In this document: positions 5,574 to 7,588 of the stretch, one piece after another
Position numbering within the stretch: the first letter of the stretch is position 1
How the letters are laid out: the number at the start of each line of letters is the position of its first letter
Assembly (NCBI GenBank): GCA_947097375.1
Contig: CAMURE010000025.1
Location: 1-7,588, forward strand
Source: an uncultured Candidatus Saccharibacteria bacterium
GTDB lineage: Bacteria; Patescibacteria; Saccharimonadia; Saccharimonadales; Nanosynbacteraceae
Length of the DNA stretch: 7,588 nucleotides
Direction of reading: 5' to 3'
Made by a program: the position numbers and the translations under genes
Notes under the pieces: generated by a model
Seen by the model: only the letters and a program-made list of their open reading frames with translations
Told to the model about the DNA's origin: nothing
Databases searched by the model: none

Positions 5574-6407
5574 TTATATTCCTCCAATGAGCGGCAGCAG
5601 CGCCGACTTTAGTTGCTCTAAAAGGTTGGGATTAACGTACAGCGCATAAAAGGCGATGCTGTTTTTCGCGATATGCATCAGAACTGGCACCCAAATTGCG
5701 CCCGTATACTCACGCGCCAGGCTCATCACGATACTCAGCACAAAGGTATCGGCCGCAACCGCCCACTGGAGTGACCCGCTGCCTCCCCACAAATGCGCTG
5801 CCCCAAACGTCAGGCTGGTGATCAAAACCGCCATCCAAACTGGCGCCGTCCGCCGTAATTTACCGTACAAATAACCGCGGAATAACAACTCCTCCGCCAC
5901 CGGCGCCAACACTACTATCGTCATAAACGCGGCGATATATTGCCACTGAGTACCAAGCATCGACTGCGAGAATGGCAGTGCCTGTGGCTGATGCATATCA
6001 ATTGCTATCAGTTTAGTCACCACTGTTAAAAATACCGCTGAACAAATCATGTATACAATAAAGGCCGCTGGTGTAATCACTACGTCCCACCATGATGGCC
6101 AGTCAGTCACTCCCATTTCTTTCAGTGTCGTCCGGCGGCGACGGACATAAAATGGCAGACTCACCACCAAGATTACCGCTAGCACATATACGAGGACTGA
6201 GCCCGTTGCATTTAGCAGCACCTCATTCACCGAACCAAGCGGCACGCCAACACGACTAAGCACCCACACCAGGCCAAGCACGACCAGCTGCGCCATCCAA
6301 AACGCCGCGTACGTCCACACTGGCAGCACAACGAGTAGCCACCAATTATGTTTATTCAGTCGTCCCTTTGTTGGTTGGTTTTTTTCACTCCTCACCTGCT
6401 TTCTCAT
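5574..6407 (-). CDS. CPBP-family (CAAX/ABI-type) intramembrane metalloprotease
   Basis: A 277-aa multi-pass membrane protein of the CPBP family, related to Rce1-type prenyl-protein proteases and bacteriocin-immunity proteins. Its predicted active-site residues are all present: EELLFR at 172-177 (E172, E173, R177), H205 in FGAAH, and HIAKN at 245-249 (H245, N249). Hydrophobic helices lie near 23-52, 66-87, 108-134, 154-170, 189-203, 214-231 and 236-256. The N-terminal 20 residues are basic and cytoplasmic. Its substrate cannot be told from sequence; bacterial members are variously implicated in peptide maturation, immunity or surface-protein handling. The start is supported by AGGGGG (6418-6413) 5 nt upstream, overlapping the end of rseP. 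The stop lies 1 nt before proS, and the last codons (Gly-Gly-Ile) encode the proS SD, so the three genes are translationally linked. Confidence 0.92.
   Translation of the reverse strand: MRKQVRSEKNQPTKGRLNKHNWWLLVVLPVWTYAAFWMAQLVVLGLVWVLSRVGVPLGSVNEVLLNATGSVLVYVLAVILVVSLPFYVRRRRTTLKEMGVTDWPSWWDVVITPAAFIVYMICSAVFLTVVTKLIAIDMHQPQALPFSQSMLGTQWQYIAAFMTIVVLAPVAEELLFRGYLYGKLRRTAPVWMAVLITSLTFGAAHLWGGSGSLQWAVAADTFVLSIVMSLAREYTGAIWVPVLMHIAKNSIAFYALYVNPNLLEQLKSALLPLIGGI
5581..5585 (-). promoter_or_regulatory. Shine-Dalgarno of proS, deciding its start
   Basis: GGAGG lies 8 nt upstream of the ATG at 5572-5570, the optimal distance, and inside the final sense codons of the CPBP gene. It rules against the TTG at 5587-5585, which overlaps the SD itself and has no SD of its own. 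It supports MRMSQLF as the true N-terminus. Confidence 0.85.
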
Positions 6408-6409
6408 AT

Positions 6410-7576
6410 CTACCCCCTTAACACTTTCGTAATGTCACTCCACGTCACCAAAACTGTCAGCGCCATCAACACCAGGAAGCCGATACCCTGAATCGTTTCC
6501 TCGCGCTCCCGCGTCAGCTTTTTGCCAAATAGCTTAAAGCCAAGCATCGTAAACCATCGCCCACCGTCTAGCGCCGGAATTGGCAGTATATTCATCACCG
6601 CTAGTGTCAACGAAATGATTGCCGCCAGCAGTAAAATCTGCGTCACACCAGAGCTCAGCACTGACGGAAACAGCACACCCAAGATGCCGACCGGCCCGGC
6701 CACACTTTCACCAACCGCCGCCAGATCAGCCTTGGCCGCCTGGCGAGACTCTGGCGAGCCAAATAATTGCCCGATCGTCCCGTTAACTGTTTTTATGAGA
6801 ATTGAACCAACGCCCGCCACTGTCTCATACGTCAATTGCCCCGTCGTCACCACTGCTGCGATTGGCGCCGACCAGGTACTGTGAATCGTCTCCGTCTGCT
6901 GCGGGCCAACACCGAGATAACCGCCACTTTTTGCTTGCTCAGCAGTTTGTAGCCGAACCTGTTTAGTAAGCGCCTGACCGCCGCGCACCAGCTCAATCGT
7001 CACCTCGCGACCAGCCTGTGCTTTCGTCGCTGCTGACAGTTCCGCCGGTGTCGCCACACTATGATCGCCGATCTTTCGCACTTCATCACCACGCTGAAGG
7101 CCAACCTTTTCTGCCGGCGAGCCTGGCGTCACTCGCGCCACCGTCAACGCCGAACGTTCCACTCGCGAATCAAATGGCAGCACCGCTTGCTGTGGTAAAA
7201 TTTTTGGCATCCCCACCAGCGCCAATATCATGAACAGTAGGGCAGCGGTCAGCCAGTTCATCATCACGCCGGCTAGCAAAATCTTGGTCTTTACCCAAAA
7301 CGTAGCACCGCCATACGTTCCCGCGCCTTCGGCCGAATCATATTCACCCTTCAGCTTGACGAACCCGCCGAGTGGCAGCCAGTTTAGACTAAACACCACA
7401 TTCTTGCCGAGAAAACTCTTTTTGGACTGCCATTTTTTCGCAGCCGGCGGAAAGCCGATACCAAATTCCTCAACCACCACACCATTTCGCCGCGCGACAA
7501 TCGCGTGGCCCAATTCATGCACCACCACCAGCAAAACCAGTATAATTAGCCCAACCAAAATTCCAATGAACACCAT
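6410..7576 (-). CDS. rseP: RseP-type site-2 intramembrane zinc metalloprotease (M50)
   Basis: A 388-aa member of the RseP/RasP/MMP1 group, which cuts transmembrane segments of substrates such as anti-sigma factors and remnant signal peptides inside the cytoplasmic membrane. HELGH at 20-24 in the first helix binds zinc and holds the catalytic Glu21. NILPIPALDGGRW at 329-341 supplies the third zinc ligand, Asp337. GFVKLKGE (71-78) is the conserved membrane-associated loop. Further helices span about 97-121, 310-328 and 362-378. One PDZ domain lies near 140-212 (TPGSPAEKVGLQRGDEV at 150-166); E. coli RseP has two, so this is the shorter single-PDZ type. GPVGI (294-298) is also conserved. SD GGAGGG (7587-7582) sits 5 nt before the ATG. 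No promoter is visible before the right edge, and in many bacteria rseP follows cdsA/dxr and precedes proS, so upstream operon genes may lie outside the window. Confidence 0.95.
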   Translation of the reverse strand: MVFIGILVGLIILVLLVVVHELGHAIVARRNGVVVEEFGIGFPPAAKKWQSKKSFLGKNVVFSLNWLPLGGFVKLKGEYDSAEGAGTYGGATFWVKTKILLAGVMMNWLTAALLFMILALVGMPKILPQQAVLPFDSRVERSALTVARVTPGSPAEKVGLQRGDEVRKIGDHSVATPAELSAATKAQAGREVTIELVRGGQALTKQVRLQTAEQAKSGGYLGVGPQQTETIHSTWSAPIAAVVTTGQLTYETVAGVGSILIKTVNGTIGQLFGSPESRQAAKADLAAVGESVAGPVGILGVLFPSVLSSGVTQILLLAAIISLTLAVMNILPIPALDGGRWFTMLGFKLFGKKLTREREETIQGIGFLVLMALTVLVTWSDITKVLRG

Positions 7577-7588
7577 TATTACCCTCCA

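Noticed and set aside
6522..6884. 120-codon plus-strand ORF opposite rseP
   Set aside because: It is antisense to the conserved C-terminal half of rseP including the LDGG motif region; its length is explained by the codon bias of the real gene.
1..7588. Alternative genetic code (UGA or UAG recoded), as in some CPR lineages
   Set aside because: All seven recognised reading frames are intact under the standard code, with Trp at TGG and normal use of TAA, TAG and TGA as stops.
1..7588. CRISPR arrays, insertion sequences, tRNA genes or a defence system
   Set aside because: No regularly spaced repeats, transposase-like frames, cloverleaf-forming segments or defence domains were seen on either strand.

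Overview
The window looks like a compact piece of a bacterial chromosome, most likely a Patescibacteria/CPR genome of the Saccharibacteria (TM7) type. That assignment is inferred from moderate GC, near-touching genes, a short prolyl-tRNA synthetase without the editing insertion, a CNNM transporter of unusual type and a DUF2207 surface protein. No ribosomal or other phylogenetic marker is present to prove it. The standard genetic code fits every gene.

Reading from the right edge leftwards on the minus strand, the first block is a tight operon that enters from outside the window: rseP (site-2 intramembrane metalloprotease, 7576-6410), a CPBP/CAAX-type intramembrane protease (6407-5574) and proS (prolyl-tRNA synthetase, true start judged to be 5572). 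The gaps are 2 and 1 nt, and each downstream Shine-Dalgarno (SD) lies inside the end of the preceding gene. Next, greA (4147-3692) has its own near-consensus promoter (TTGACA, 17 nt, extended TATACT) and an approximately 80-nt leader with two alternative AU-rich hairpins, one followed by a U-rich tract.

The only plus-strand gene (3053-3658) encodes an unrecognised 201-aa protein with an acidic N-terminal part and a strongly basic C-terminal tail. It converges on greA and is divergent from the next block. That block is a two-gene minus-strand unit: a DUF2207-family membrane protein with a signal peptide and polyglycine tail (2956-1217), then, 3 nt later, a CNNM/CorC-like divalent-cation transporter with DUF21 and a CBS pair (1213-260). 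The 96-nt divergent intergenic region holds an 8-bp inverted repeat and -10-like elements placed almost directly against both start codons.

The leftmost 259 nt hold no confident gene. They contain a short, possibly frameshifted minus-strand reading frame (218-81), then an AT-rich stretch with a 14-bp palindrome and a possible minus-strand promoter for a gene outside the window.

Functionally this is housekeeping plus envelope: membrane proteolysis, tRNA charging, rescue of stalled RNA polymerase, and a surface/ion-transport pair. I see no defence system, mobile element, CRISPR array or RNA gene. The most unusual items are the greA leader architecture, the eukaryote-like CNNM signatures and the unknown charge-split protein.
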